A stretch of 64,000 nucleotides of DNA from CAIKLP01 sp965279595 (GCA_965279595.1 OZ257246.1:372001-436000); one strand, 5' to 3'. Shown: positions 8,486 through 16,540, numbered from the stretch's first letter. Notes: generated from the sequence alone by a model not told the origin. Made by a program: numbers and translations.

Positions 8486-8911
8486 ATGCCTAAAAACATT
8501 TCTAGTTTAACAATTAATGCATCAATTCAAAGAGTTTGGGATATACTTACCTTACCTGAATACATTAAGTTTTGGCAATATGGAAGTGATTTAAAAACAA
8601 CTTGGGAAATAGGAACAGAAATAAGATTCAGAACAGAATGGGAAGACAAAGTTTTTGAACAATGGGGAAAGGTGTTGGCCTTTCAATTTCCAAATTTTAT
8701 ACAATATAGTTTATTCGCACCCAGGCCAGGTTTGGAAGATAAACCTGGAAATTATTTTGTGATGAATTATTTTCTAAAAGAAATTGATGATCAAACTCAT
8801 CTAGAAATCATACAAGAAGATCATAGAGCAAACGCTGTGCAAGAAGAACCTCAAGGAATTCTTAATCCAATTTTGAAAACCTTGAAAGATTTAGCAGAAA
8901 GTGATAAATAA
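8486..8911 (+). CDS. SRPBCC (START-like) domain protein
   Basis: 141 residues forming one START/SRPBCC ligand-binding domain. The start SSLTINASIQRVWDILTLPEYIKFWQ is the usual strand-helix opening of AHSA1/polyketide-cyclase-like proteins, and the C-terminal helix (LNPILKTLKDLAES) closes the pocket. Such proteins bind hydrophobic ligands or act as co-chaperone-like factors; no catalytic residue can be assigned. The ATG at 8486 fits the family start. The next gene, MepB-like, begins 26 bp downstream. Confidence 0.85.
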   Translation: MPKNISSLTINASIQRVWDILTLPEYIKFWQYGSDLKTTWEIGTEIRFRTEWEDKVFEQWGKVLAFQFPNFIQYSLFAPRPGLEDKPGNYFVMNYFLKEIDDQTHLEIIQEDHRANAVQEEPQGILNPILKTLKDLAESDK

Positions 8912-8937
8912 AATTTAAACCCATTAGAAAATTATTT

Positions 8938-9429
8938 TTGGAACTCTTACCATATTTAATAAATAAATTTGAACAATTAGGATTGGTATTGTATCCAAAT
9001 CCTATTAAGATTCAAAGCATAGCACAAAACAGTTTTGATTTTAATTTAAATGAACACAAAATAATTTTCAGAGAAGCTCATGAAACCCCTACTAAAATCG
9101 GACAATTTGTGAGTATTTGGAAAAGGAACAACAAGGGTATTACAATTCCATTTGAAGAAAATGATGCCTTTAATTTGATGATAATAAACGCCTGCAACAC
9201 AAAAAATAATGGCCTATTCATTTTTCCAAAAAACATTTTGACTAAACATGGAATCATAAGTAGTAGAAACAAAGAAGGAAAAAGAGGCATGCGTGTTTAC
9301 CCTACTTGGGATATACCTAATAATAAACAAGCATTTCAAACGCAAAATTGGCAAAGACATTATTTCATTAATTTAGAAGATGAAATAAGTCTTAATAAAA
9401 AAATAATTGAATCCATTTTTCAACAATAA
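8938..9429 (+). CDS. MepB-like family protein
   Basis: 163 residues matching the MepB family, first named from the third gene of the staphylococcal mepRAB multidrug-efflux operon; its biochemical role is unknown. Supporting features are the REAHETPTKIGQFVSIWKR segment (about 44-62), FPKNILTKHGIIS (about 99-111) and the near-terminal GKRGMRVYPTWD. No mepA or mepR homologue lies beside it, so the efflux link does not follow from context. The frame begins with TTG at 8938; no ATG or GTG is found upstream before the previous stop. Confidence 0.8.
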   Translation: MELLPYLINKFEQLGLVLYPNPIKIQSIAQNSFDFNLNEHKIIFREAHETPTKIGQFVSIWKRNNKGITIPFEENDAFNLMIINACNTKNNGLFIFPKNILTKHGIISSRNKEGKRGMRVYPTWDIPNNKQAFQTQNWQRHYFINLEDEISLNKKIIESIFQQ

Positions 9430-9438
9430 TAAATATTC

Positions 9439-10401
9439 ATGAAAGCAAGTGTCAACACAATTTACGGTGAACCTGAAGTTTTACAATTAAAAGAAGTTGT
9501 AAAACCTATTCCCAAAGAGCATGAAGTGTTGATTAAAATTCATGCATCAACAGTTAATCGAACTGATTGTGGTTTTAGGAAACCAGAATATTTAATTGTT
9601 CGCTTAATTGCTGGCTTATTGAAACCTAAAAATACCATACTTGGTTCTGAACTAGCGGGAACTATTGAATCTATTGGAAAAAATGTAAAAACTTTTTCAA
9701 TAGGAGATGAAGTTTTTGGTTTAAGTACCTACCAATTTGGCACACATGCTGAATATGTTTGCATAGATGAAAAGAAAGCGATTACGCTAAAACCAAAGAA
9801 CCTCAATTTTGAAGAAGCCGCTTCTATTTGCGATGGTGCTTTTTTGGCTTATGCTATGTTGAAGAAAATTGATTTTTCTAATAAACCTCAAATTTTAATT
9901 AATGGTGCCACTGGTGCTATAGGAACCGCTGCCATTCAATTGGCAAAATTTTTAGGTGCTGAAGTTACTGCAGTAGGAAACACAAAAAATATAAATCTAT
10001 TAAAAAAATTAGGTGCCGATTTTGTTTTCGATTATTTAAATGAAGATTTTACACAAAAAGGAAAAGAGTATGATTGGGTATTGGATGTTGTCGGCAAGAG
10101 TTCTTTTTTTAAATGCAAAAAGATTTTAAAAAGTAAAGGCATTTATATTTCTTCAGAGTTGGGTTACCTCTCCCAAAATATTTTTTTAGCATTAGTCAGC
10201 CCGTTAATGTTTGGCAAAAAAGTTTTATTCCCAATTCCAAAAGACAACAAAGCTGATATTCAATTTTTCAAAGAATTAATTGAAGCTGGTAAATACAAAG
10301 CAGTGATTGATCGAACTTATTCTTTAGATCAAATTGTAGAAGCCACTCGGTATGTGGAAACTGGTGAAAAAACAGGAAATGTGGTTATTAAAATTGTTTA
10401 A
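9439..10401 (+). CDS. MDR-family NAD(P)-dependent oxidoreductase (quinone-reductase-like)
   Basis: 320 residues of the medium-chain dehydrogenase/reductase superfamily. The N-terminal GroES-like catalytic domain (about 1-125) has ASTVNRTDCGFR and GSELAGTIESIG. The Rossmann domain (about 126-270) has NGATGAIGTAAIQLAK as dinucleotide-binding loop. The structural-zinc Cys cluster of alcohol dehydrogenases is missing, so a zinc-free, NADPH-using quinone or enone reductase is more likely than a true alcohol dehydrogenase. It begins 9 bp after the MepB-like gene and is likely co-transcribed with it. Confidence 0.88.
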   Translation: MKASVNTIYGEPEVLQLKEVVKPIPKEHEVLIKIHASTVNRTDCGFRKPEYLIVRLIAGLLKPKNTILGSELAGTIESIGKNVKTFSIGDEVFGLSTYQFGTHAEYVCIDEKKAITLKPKNLNFEEAASICDGAFLAYAMLKKIDFSNKPQILINGATGAIGTAAIQLAKFLGAEVTAVGNTKNINLLKKLGADFVFDYLNEDFTQKGKEYDWVLDVVGKSSFFKCKKILKSKGIYISSELGYLSQNIFLALVSPLMFGKKVLFPIPKDNKADIQFFKELIEAGKYKAVIDRTYSLDQIVEATRYVETGEKTGNVVIKIV

Positions 10402-10498
10402 TCAATTCCAAACAGTATAAAATCAATTATAAGTTTCATTAATTTATAGGCTATACAATACCGCCATCCTACTTTTCTCCAAAAAAAATTAAAATTTA

Positions 10499-10532
10499 TT
10501 TGCGCAACCGAATAATTGCATATATATTTGCA
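10499..10532 (+). promoter_or_regulatory. Promoter and probable ArsR-family operator
   Basis: TTTG (10499-10502), 20-bp spacer, then TATATTTG (10523-10530): an excellent TTTG/TAnnTTTG promoter 30 bp before the ArsR-family start. The -7 box is covered by an imperfect palindrome TGCATATATATTTGCA (10517-10532), the place expected for an autorepressor site. Confidence 0.6.
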
Positions 10533-10562
10533 ACCAATCAGTAGCATATTAAATTTTTATAA

Positions 10563-10889
10563 ATGAGAAGAGATGTATTTCAGGCAATAGCCGACCCCAC
10601 ACGAAGAGCCATTCTAACTTTAATTGCCTTACAAGCAATGACCCCAAATGCATTGGCTGAACATTTTGATAGCAGCCGTCAAGCAGTTTCTAAACATATC
10701 AAAATTTTAACTGAGTGTGAATTGGTGAAGCAAGAGCAATCTGGTCGAGAAATATATTATCACTTTAATCCAAAAAAAATGAAAGAAGTAAGTGACTGGT
10801 TAGTTCCTTTTCAGAAAATGTGGGACGATCGTTTCAACAGATTAGATGATGTATTAGTTAAACTTAAATCAAAGAAAAATGCAAAGTAA
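10563..10889 (+). CDS. ArsR-family winged-helix regulator (SRPBCC-linked type)
   Basis: 108 residues starting MRRDVFQAIADPTRRAILTL, the hallmark of the ArsR subgroup always found next to AHSA1/SRPBCC genes. The winged helix covers about residues 5-85, with SSRQAVSKHIKIL as recognition helix. There are no paired cysteines of metal-sensing ArsR proteins, so the signal is probably not a metal. It likely represses its own operon through the palindrome over its promoter. Its last 11 bp overlap the next SRPBCC gene, indicating translational coupling. Confidence 0.92.
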   Translation: MRRDVFQAIADPTRRAILTLIALQAMTPNALAEHFDSSRQAVSKHIKILTECELVKQEQSGREIYYHFNPKKMKEVSDWLVPFQKMWDDRFNRLDDVLVKLKSKKNAK

Positions 10890-11379
10890 AAATCAAACCA
10901 AAATTATTGCAGAAAAAGGCAAACAAGAATTTTTTATTGAAAGAGAATTTGATGCACCAAGAGAATTAGTATTTCGTGCTTTTAGTGAAGCAGAATTTCT
11001 AATGCAATGGCTCGGACCTACTGACACCAAAATGGAAATCGAAAAGCTCGATAACCGTACAGGTGGTTCTTATCGCTTTATACATGAGCATTGCGTTTCT
11101 GGAATGAAGTTTGGATTCAATGGAGTGATTCATGAAGTAGATAAGCCTCTGCGCATGATTAGAACTTTTGAATTTGAAGGCTTGCCTGAGCGTGGACATG
11201 TTTCATTAGAATTTTTCAATCTATATGAATTACCTGATGAGCGTTGTCAGTTAGTAATACAATCTGTTTTCAAATCAGTAGAAGATAGAGATGGCATGAT
11301 TAATTCAGGAATGGAAAAAGGAATGAATGAAGGATTAAGTAAATTGGATAATTTATTAGCAACACTTATCAATAATTAA
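10879..11379 (+). CDS. SRPBCC (AHSA1-like) protein, first of a tandem pair
   Basis: 166 residues: EFFIEREFDAPRELVFRAF (about 16-34) opens a START-like domain of the Hsp90-ATPase-activator type, with QWLGPTDTKMEIEKLD (about 44-59) and a C-terminal helix pair. It binds an unknown small hydrophobic ligand or partner. The start overlaps the ArsR gene by 11 bp and the stop is one base before the next SRPBCC gene, so the three form a tight operon. The two SRPBCC proteins are clearly related in sequence and probably arose by duplication. Confidence 0.88.
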   Translation: MQSKNQTKIIAEKGKQEFFIEREFDAPRELVFRAFSEAEFLMQWLGPTDTKMEIEKLDNRTGGSYRFIHEHCVSGMKFGFNGVIHEVDKPLRMIRTFEFEGLPERGHVSLEFFNLYELPDERCQLVIQSVFKSVEDRDGMINSGMEKGMNEGLSKLDNLLATLINN

Positions 11380-11380
11380 A

Positions 11381-11845
11381 ATGGAAAACGAATTAATAAT
11401 TACTCGAATGTTTAATGCACCAATTGACATGGTTTGGGATGCATGGACCAGCACTGAATTAATCAGTGAATGGTGGGGACCAAAAGGATACCATACTGTA
11501 GTTAAAGAAAATGATTTTAGACCTGGTGGTAGATGGGAATTTGTAATGGTTGATGGACAAGGAAATGAATATCCTGCAATTGGAGTCTACAAAGAAATTG
11601 TAAAACACAAAAAAATAAGTTCAACAGATGAATTTGGTGAAGACTTTAAAGCAAAGACTGAAATTGATCTACCGAAAATATTATTATTTACAGGTTTGTT
11701 TGAAGAAGTGGGTGATCAAACCAAAATCACATTAATTTATGAGCATGCTACTGAAGCTGATAAATTGAAACACCTCAACATGGGGATGGAGCAAGGTTGG
11801 AATTCAAGCTTAGATAAACTTGTAGAATTTCTTGAAAAAAAATAA
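11381..11845 (+). CDS. SRPBCC (AHSA1-like) protein, second of a tandem pair
   Basis: 154 residues. ITRMFNAPIDMVWDAWTS (about 6-23) and EWWGPKGYHTVV (about 30-41) are the classic AHSA1-family opening, and GMEQGWNSSLDKLVEFLE closes the domain. It follows the first SRPBCC gene with a single-base gap and precedes a small membrane protein by 18 bp. Function unknown; in similar operons these proteins are thought to bind ligands linked to the ArsR-like regulator. Confidence 0.9.
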   Translation: MENELIITRMFNAPIDMVWDAWTSTELISEWWGPKGYHTVVKENDFRPGGRWEFVMVDGQGNEYPAIGVYKEIVKHKKISSTDEFGEDFKAKTEIDLPKILLFTGLFEEVGDQTKITLIYEHATEADKLKHLNMGMEQGWNSSLDKLVEFLEKK

Positions 11846-11863
11846 ATTTTAAAAATTTAAATA

Positions 11864-12244
11864 ATGAAAAAATCAACATTTCAAAGCATAGGAGCTATAC
11901 TATTAGGAATGATCGCCGTATTTGCTTTATCAATTATTACCGATGTTCTATTAGAAAAAAATGGAATTATGAAATTGCCCTTTGCAAATAATTCATTTGC
12001 ATTTATTTTATTTGTGATTTTGTATAGAAACATTTTTGTGATAGTTGGTAGCTGTATTGCCGTTAAATTGGCGCCAAGTAAGCCAATGAGACATGCTATT
12101 GTCTTTTGCATTTTCGGTTTTATATTGGGTTGCCTAGGCACTATAGCCATGTGGCATGAACCGCCGCATTGGTATCCAATAACTTTAATTATAACTGGAA
12201 TACCAAGTGCATTGGTTGGCGGATATTTAATTAAGAAAAAATAA
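11864..12244 (+). CDS. Small four-helix membrane protein in the ArsR operon
   Basis: 126 residues with four predicted membrane helices (about 9-28, 42-66, 77-95, 103-121) and a KKK terminus. The loop before the last helix is MWHEPPHWYP. I cannot name the family. The layout matches the protein at 7894-8304. It lies 18 bp after the second SRPBCC gene, so it is the last gene of the ArsR-led operon and may be a membrane effector of whatever the SRPBCC proteins bind. Confidence 0.75.
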   Translation: MKKSTFQSIGAILLGMIAVFALSIITDVLLEKNGIMKLPFANNSFAFILFVILYRNIFVIVGSCIAVKLAPSKPMRHAIVFCIFGFILGCLGTIAMWHEPPHWYPITLIITGIPSALVGGYLIKKK

Positions 12245-12258
12245 ATAATTATTTCAAT

Positions 12259-12272
12259 TGCAAATATTTGCA
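12259..12272. promoter_or_regulatory. Perfect palindrome upstream of the VOC gene
   Basis: TGCAAATATTTGCA, a perfect 14-bp palindrome, 48 bp before the VOC start. It shares ATATTTGCA with the palindrome over the ArsR promoter at 10517-10532, so the same regulator may bind both. Confidence 0.4.
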
Positions 12273-12319
12273 TTTAGAATTCAAAAAATATTTTTAAGAG
12301 TATATCTAAACAATAAAAT

Positions 12320-12697
12320 ATGAATAGCATAGGATATTTTGAAATACAATCAAATAATTTAAACAGAGAAATAAAATTCTATGAAAATATTTTTGGATGG
12401 AAATTCATTAAAGAATCATTTGTTCCTATTGAATATTATAGAATTGAAACCAATGGTATAAATGGTGGATTGTTGCAAAGACCAACAACTTCCACAATCA
12501 ATCGATATAGTACTAATGCATTTGTATGTTCTATTGAAGTTGAAAATTTTGACAGAATTGCTGAATTAATTTTAGCAAATGGTGGTCAAATTGCAATGCC
12601 AAAATTTGCAATTCCTGGCCGTTGTTGGCAAGGCTATTTTCTTGACTTAGATAAAAACACGTTTGGGATTTTTGAAGTAAACTTAGAGGCCATTTAA
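12320..12697 (+). CDS. VOC (glyoxalase/bleomycin-resistance fold) protein
   Basis: 125 residues with the paired beta-alpha-beta-beta-beta modules of the vicinal oxygen chelate fold. FEIQSNNLNREIKFYENIFGWKF (split here as about 6-28) is the usual first module; GRCWQGYFLDLDKNTFGIFE (about 99-118) is the last, ending in the Glu that is often a metal ligand. Members include dioxygenases, isomerases and drug-binding proteins; the substrate is unknown. It is separated from the ArsR operon by 75 bp containing a palindrome. Confidence 0.88.
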   Translation: MNSIGYFEIQSNNLNREIKFYENIFGWKFIKESFVPIEYYRIETNGINGGLLQRPTTSTINRYSTNAFVCSIEVENFDRIAELILANGGQIAMPKFAIPGRCWQGYFLDLDKNTFGIFEVNLEAI

Positions 12698-13393
12698 TTA
12701 AAATTAATCATTACTTAAAAAAATGCCTTTTAATGAGAAGTGTTTTTGATATGTGCATGTAATTCATTTGATTTAGCACTAAATTACCTTTATCAAGTGC
12801 AGAAATATAAAAATCTATTTTCATTGAGTTAAAGAATTGTGTGGTACATTATGGAACTTCCACTCTCCAAATTTTAAAATGACAAAATGTGCACTTGTTT
12901 AGCTAGTAAAATCTGTTTCAGAAATATTCATTTACATTGATTTTACAATATTACTTCTTAACTAAATTGCTGGTATTCAAAGTACACAATCTAATATAGA
13001 AGTAAATTCTACAGCTGTATAGAATTGAGTTCTAGTTGTATAGTCTATTTCAAATAGTAAAGCAAAGTAGCAAGAAAACTTGTGACCCAAGTCTTATAAA
13101 AATAGGGAAATGGCAATTGAAACTATTGACATAACAATACTAGAGATTGCATTTTTCTTGAAAAAAATTTGATTAGTACTAGTTTTAACATGAAAAAATA
13201 AAACAAATTGCAGATTTTAAAAGATTTTATATAATTTAAAAGCCATAGTGACCCAGGTATACTATACTTTAGTTAATTATTGAAATTAACCTCTGGAACT
13301 TTCCATTTATTATTACTAATGAAGCTTCTTAATTAATACTGTGTGATTATCAACTTACTATTACAACTTTTAAAAAAATAAATTGGATATTTT
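12698..13393. other. 696-bp gene-free, AT-rich interval
   Basis: No credible coding frame is seen on either strand. It holds several short repeated motifs: GTGACCCA(A/G)GT at 13082-13092 and 13248-13258; TGGAACTTCCA at 12852-12862 and TGGAACTTTCCA at 13294-13305 (both self-complementary); TTCTA...TGTATAG at 13008-13023 and 13030-13043. It may be a decayed gene or a regulatory region for the pentapeptide-repeat gene that follows. No transposon ends were recognised. Confidence 0.5.
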
Positions 13394-13969
13394 ATGAGCA
13401 TCAATTTCTTCCTCAACCAAACATTCGATAAAATTAATTTTCAAACTGAAGCTCTACAAATTGCTGAATATGAAAATTGCATTTTTAAAAATTGCGATTT
13501 TTCAGAAGTAGATTGTAGCAAGGTAAAATGGATAGATTCTGAATTCAATGCTTGCAATTTAAGTATGGCTAAACTGAACAATACCTCATTTTGCAATGTG
13601 CAATTCAAAGAATGTAAAATGTTGGGTCTCCAATTTTATTTATGTAATGATTTTAATCTCTCTGTCAATTTTGACAATTGCATATTAAATCATTCTTCTT
13701 TCTATAAAATGAAGCTAAAGAAAAGTCATTTCCTAAACGCTAAGTTGGAAGAAGTAGATTTTACTGAATGTGATTTAACTCAAGCGAAATTTGAACAATG
13801 TGATTTAATCAATGCAAAATTTGAAAACAGTATTTTAGATAAAGCTGATTTTACACAAGCTTTTAATTTCAGTATTGATCCAAATAAAAACAGTTTGAAG
13901 AAAACACGCTTTTCGAAAAATGGATTAGCTGGATTATTAACTGAATACGACATCATCATTGAAGATTAA
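13394..13969 (+). CDS. Qnr-like pentapeptide-repeat protein
   Basis: 191 residues built almost entirely of five-residue repeats of the form (C/S/T/A)(D/N/K)(L/F)xx, such as CDFSE, CNLSM, AKLNN, CDLTQ, AKFEQ, CDLIN, AKFEN, ADFTQ. The repeats fold as a right-handed quadrilateral beta-helix. A short break near residues 85-95 and a C-terminal tail (RFSKNGLAGLLTEYDIIIE) match the chromosomal Qnr/McbG-type group, some of which mimic DNA and protect or inhibit gyrase. A GyrI-like protein follows 2 bp downstream, strengthening a gyrase link. True resistance activity is not shown by sequence alone. Confidence 0.9.
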   Translation: MSINFFLNQTFDKINFQTEALQIAEYENCIFKNCDFSEVDCSKVKWIDSEFNACNLSMAKLNNTSFCNVQFKECKMLGLQFYLCNDFNLSVNFDNCILNHSSFYKMKLKKSHFLNAKLEEVDFTECDLTQAKFEQCDLINAKFENSILDKADFTQAFNFSIDPNKNSLKKTRFSKNGLAGLLTEYDIIIED

Positions 13970-13971
13970 AT

Positions 13972-14451
13972 ATGAAAATAGAAATTAAAAATTGTGAAAC
14001 AATTCATTTGATTGGATTTCAAATGGCGATGACTTATGCAAATAATCAAACAGGAAAGCTGTGGCAATCATTCATGCCTCGCAGAAATGAAATTCAAAAT
14101 GCATTGAATAATGATTTAATATCCATGCAAATTTATGACGAATCATTCAATTTTGAAATTTTTGATGCAAATAAAACATTTATCAAATGGGCTGCAAAAC
14201 CGGTATCTGATATAAAAACAATTCCTGAAGGAATGCAATCATTTCTTTTAGAAAGTGGATTATATGCTATTTTCCATTACCAAGGAAGAAATACCGATAC
14301 ACAAATTTTCAATTGGATTTTTTCCGAATGGATTCCAAATTCAATATATCAATTAGATCATCGTCCGCATTTTGAAGTTTTAGGAGAAAAATACAAAAAC
14401 AATGATCCGCTATCCGAAGAAGAAATTTGGATACCCATCAAATTGAAATAG
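13972..14451 (+). CDS. GyrI-like / AraC effector-binding domain protein
   Basis: 159 residues of the SHS2/GyrI-like fold. The two-strand core has a conserved Trp/Phe-rich ligand pocket, with FHYQGRNTDTQIFNWIFSEWIP (about 102-123) and DHRPHFEVLGEKY (about 129-141) including the Glu usual for cationic-ligand binders. GyrI (SbmC) of E. coli binds and modulates DNA gyrase; related domains sense drugs in BmrR and Rob. No DNA-binding domain is present. Only 2 bp separate it from the pentapeptide-repeat gene, so they are co-transcribed. It may bind a drug or gyrase itself. Confidence 0.88.
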   Translation: MKIEIKNCETIHLIGFQMAMTYANNQTGKLWQSFMPRRNEIQNALNNDLISMQIYDESFNFEIFDANKTFIKWAAKPVSDIKTIPEGMQSFLLESGLYAIFHYQGRNTDTQIFNWIFSEWIPNSIYQLDHRPHFEVLGEKYKNNDPLSEEEIWIPIKLK

Positions 14452-14452
14452 T

Positions 14453-15115
14453 TTAATTATTTCCTTCTAATAACCAAGTGTCCAACATCAATAGGGCTAG
14501 CATATAAAAAGAATCTTCAAAAGGAATAGTAATCCATCTAAAGTCTATATTCTCTGCATTGTCATATAGCACCACAGGAAGCGAAGTGAGTAAACCATTC
14601 ACAATGAAAAAAGGTATCAATGAAAACAAATAAGCAATCAGAAAAGTACTGTGCCAAACTTTAGGTTTCCAATAAAAATACGATACAAGAATTAACAACA
14701 AAGAAAAAGTAATTAAAGTATAAATTCTATCATAATACAAAACGATAAAAAATATAGAAAAAATAATTAAGCCTAACCAAACCCATTTAGCAAATCGTTT
14801 TTCAATTATTTTAGGTTGATAATATTTTACGCAGGCATAAATAAACAAACAAGAATAAGGCACCACTATAAAAAATAAAATTTCTTCTATTGGTAACTCC
14901 CATAATTTTATGCCAGATATATACCTTTCATTGAATGACCATACGCCATTGATCGTAAAAAAATAGTCCCAAACTAAAAACAAAGAACCGCCAATTAATA
15001 ACGCTGGAAAGAGTTTTGGCCAACTTCTATAGAACTTTACTCTTTTATCAAATGAATATAAAAAAGGGAAAAGCAGTGTGAAAAAATCAATAAGTAAATA
15101 ATAATAGTGCTCCAT
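14453..15115 (-). CDS. Lycopene cyclase, fused CrtYc-CrtYd type
   Basis: 220 residues with about seven membrane helices. Each half carries the PxE(E/D) motif of heterodimer-type lycopene cyclases: LPIEEILFF near residue 75 and IPFEDSFY near 197. This supports a fused CrtYcd enzyme that closes the ends of lycopene to give beta-carotene in the membrane. It lies 10 bp after the unknown gene that follows crtB, all on the minus strand. No beta-carotene hydroxylase (crtZ) or ketolase gene is in the window, so the final pigment cannot be told. The stop is adjacent to, but not overlapping, the convergent GyrI-like gene. Confidence 0.9.
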   Translation of the reverse strand: MEHYYYLLIDFFTLLFPFLYSFDKRVKFYRSWPKLFPALLIGGSLFLVWDYFFTINGVWSFNERYISGIKLWELPIEEILFFIVVPYSCLFIYACVKYYQPKIIEKRFAKWVWLGLIIFSIFFIVLYYDRIYTLITFSLLLILVSYFYWKPKVWHSTFLIAYLFSLIPFFIVNGLLTSLPVVLYDNAENIDFRWITIPFEDSFYMLALLMLDTWLLEGNN

Positions 15116-15125
15116 GTATTAAATT

Positions 15126-15662
15126 TTAAAGCAGTGCAGATTTTATTTCGTTTGATTCTGCTTCATTAAATGTATTGGCATTTAATAAATAGCTAGCTAT
15201 TGTTTTAAAATAAGACTGATCAGCGTTTGAGTATTTTTTTTGAGTCAACAACCAAAACATTTTAGATTTGTCTTCATTTAAATGATTGCTTAATCCCAAA
15301 AAACTAGGCAAGCTATTTTGAATACTGAAACGCAAGAAACGAATTTCCAAATTATCAGGTTGTTGAGCAATCAGTTTTCTCATACTTACATCAAAAGCTT
15401 TTAAATAATTCAATTTGTCGTAAGGATTCCATGCATGCTTGGCTTTCAGGGCTTCAAAGGAAGCTAAGTATGCTTGTATCAATATATCATTTGATTTATT
15501 TGCTTTCAATTGCGCGACTACTTGATTCGTTAATTTCGAATCATGAACTGCAATGGCATAATTTTTTCGGAGGTCATTTATTTCATTGGGGGCTGATGCC
15601 AATCCAGTATTTATCATTTTTAATAAGAAGATGAAAACAAGAAAATAAAATTTCATGAACAA
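15126..15662 (-). CDS. Unknown exported protein inside the carotenoid operon
   Basis: 178 residues with an N-terminal signal peptide (about 1-23) and a helical body: LRKNYAIAVHDSKLTNQVV (about 31-49), LIQAYLASFEALKAKHAWNPYDKLNY (interrupted here; about 62-86) and NLEIRFLRFSIQNSLPSFLG. I do not recognise a named family. It is squeezed between crtB (5-bp gap) and the lycopene cyclase (10-bp gap), so it is firmly part of the operon. The helix-rich periplasmic design with repeated Tyr/Phe/Leu would allow pigment or lipid handling, but this is only inference. Met1 or Met3 may be the start. Confidence 0.75.
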   Translation of the reverse strand: MFMKFYFLVFIFLLKMINTGLASAPNEINDLRKNYAIAVHDSKLTNQVVAQLKANKSNDILIQAYLASFEALKAKHAWNPYDKLNYLKAFDVSMRKLIAQQPDNLEIRFLRFSIQNSLPSFLGLSNHLNEDKSKMFWLLTQKKYSNADQSYFKTIASYLLNANTFNEAESNEIKSALL

Positions 15663-15667
15663 AAAAT

Positions 15668-16504
15668 TTAAGCAGCCAAAAATTTATTTTTTATCATAGC
15701 TTCAATAAATAGATAAGCTTTTTTTGAATCACTCACTCTAATTCGCTGATTGGCTATGGCCTCTGCAGATACTTGTTTAATTTTTTTAAATAATTCTAAA
15801 TAATAGGTATATGCAATATAAACACCTAACCTACTTCCGCTAGGTAAATTTTTGATTCCTGAAAAAGCATGTTCAAAATCTAATTGAATATCTTCTTCAA
15901 TTAATTTTTTCGCTTCATCATTGAAATGCTCGAATTGTACATTTGGAAAATACACCCTTCCTCGCTCTTCATAATCGGATTTAATATCGCGCAAGAAATT
16001 TATTTTTTGAAATGCAGATCCCAAACTCCTTGCAGTTGGTGTTAATTCATTAAACCGTTTTTGATCCCCATCACAAAAAACCAATAAGCACATGAGTCCA
16101 ATTACTTCGGCTGAACCATAGATATATTCTTCATACTGATTTTGCTCATACCTGTTTTTATCTAAATCCATTTCCATACTTTTTAAAAAAGCATCAATGA
16201 GTGTTAATGGAATATGATAACGATTTACTGTACTTTGAAAAGAATGTAAGACAGGATTTAAACTTATTTTTTCTTGAATAGCTTTATAAGTATCTGCTTT
16301 AAAATCATTGATTAGTTTTTGCTTATCATGACCATGGAATGAATCTACAATTTCATCGGCATACCTTACAAATCCATAAATTGAATATATAGGTAGTCGG
16401 TAAGCTTTTGCAAATGCCCGAATACCTAAACTGAAGGAAGTGCTGTATTTATGCGTAATCAACTTGCTACATTCAAAGCATGTGCTATTATACAGGTCCA
16501 TCAT
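15668..16504 (-). CDS. crtB: Phytoene synthase
   Basis: CrtB joins two geranylgeranyl-diphosphate molecules into phytoene at the inner membrane. The two Asp-rich substrate motifs are seen: YADEIVDSFHG (about 48-58 from the chosen start) and LRDIKSDYEERGRVYFP (about 160-176). The opening FECSKLITHKYSTSFSLG is typical. I start at the ATG at 16504 (a second ATG at 16501 is equally good); the extra 14 residues of the longer frame from 16546 do not fit the family and would overlie an inverted repeat. It is divergent from crtI and heads the crtB-unknown-crtYcd operon. Confidence 0.93.
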   Translation of the reverse strand: MMDLYNSTCFECSKLITHKYSTSFSLGIRAFAKAYRLPIYSIYGFVRYADEIVDSFHGHDKQKLINDFKADTYKAIQEKISLNPVLHSFQSTVNRYHIPLTLIDAFLKSMEMDLDKNRYEQNQYEEYIYGSAEVIGLMCLLVFCDGDQKRFNELTPTARSLGSAFQKINFLRDIKSDYEERGRVYFPNVQFEHFNDEAKKLIEEDIQLDFEHAFSGIKNLPSGSRLGVYIAYTYYLELFKKIKQVSAEAIANQRIRVSDSKKAYLFIEAMIKNKFLAA

Positions 16505-16515
16505 AAATTTATATT

Positions 16516-16540
16516 TACTTTTTCTGTAAACAGAAAAGTA
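16516..16540. promoter_or_regulatory. Inverted repeat in the crtB/crtI divergent promoter
   Basis: TACTTTTTCTGT-AA-ACAGAAAAGTA: arms match fully apart from one extra T. It sits 12 bp upstream of the crtB start and within the 124-bp region shared with crtI. It is a candidate operator for the locus; which protein binds is unknown. Confidence 0.45.

Noticed and set aside
12698..13393. Insertion sequence or other mobile element
   Set aside because: No transposase frame, no long terminal inverted repeats and no clear target duplication; the short repeats are too small.
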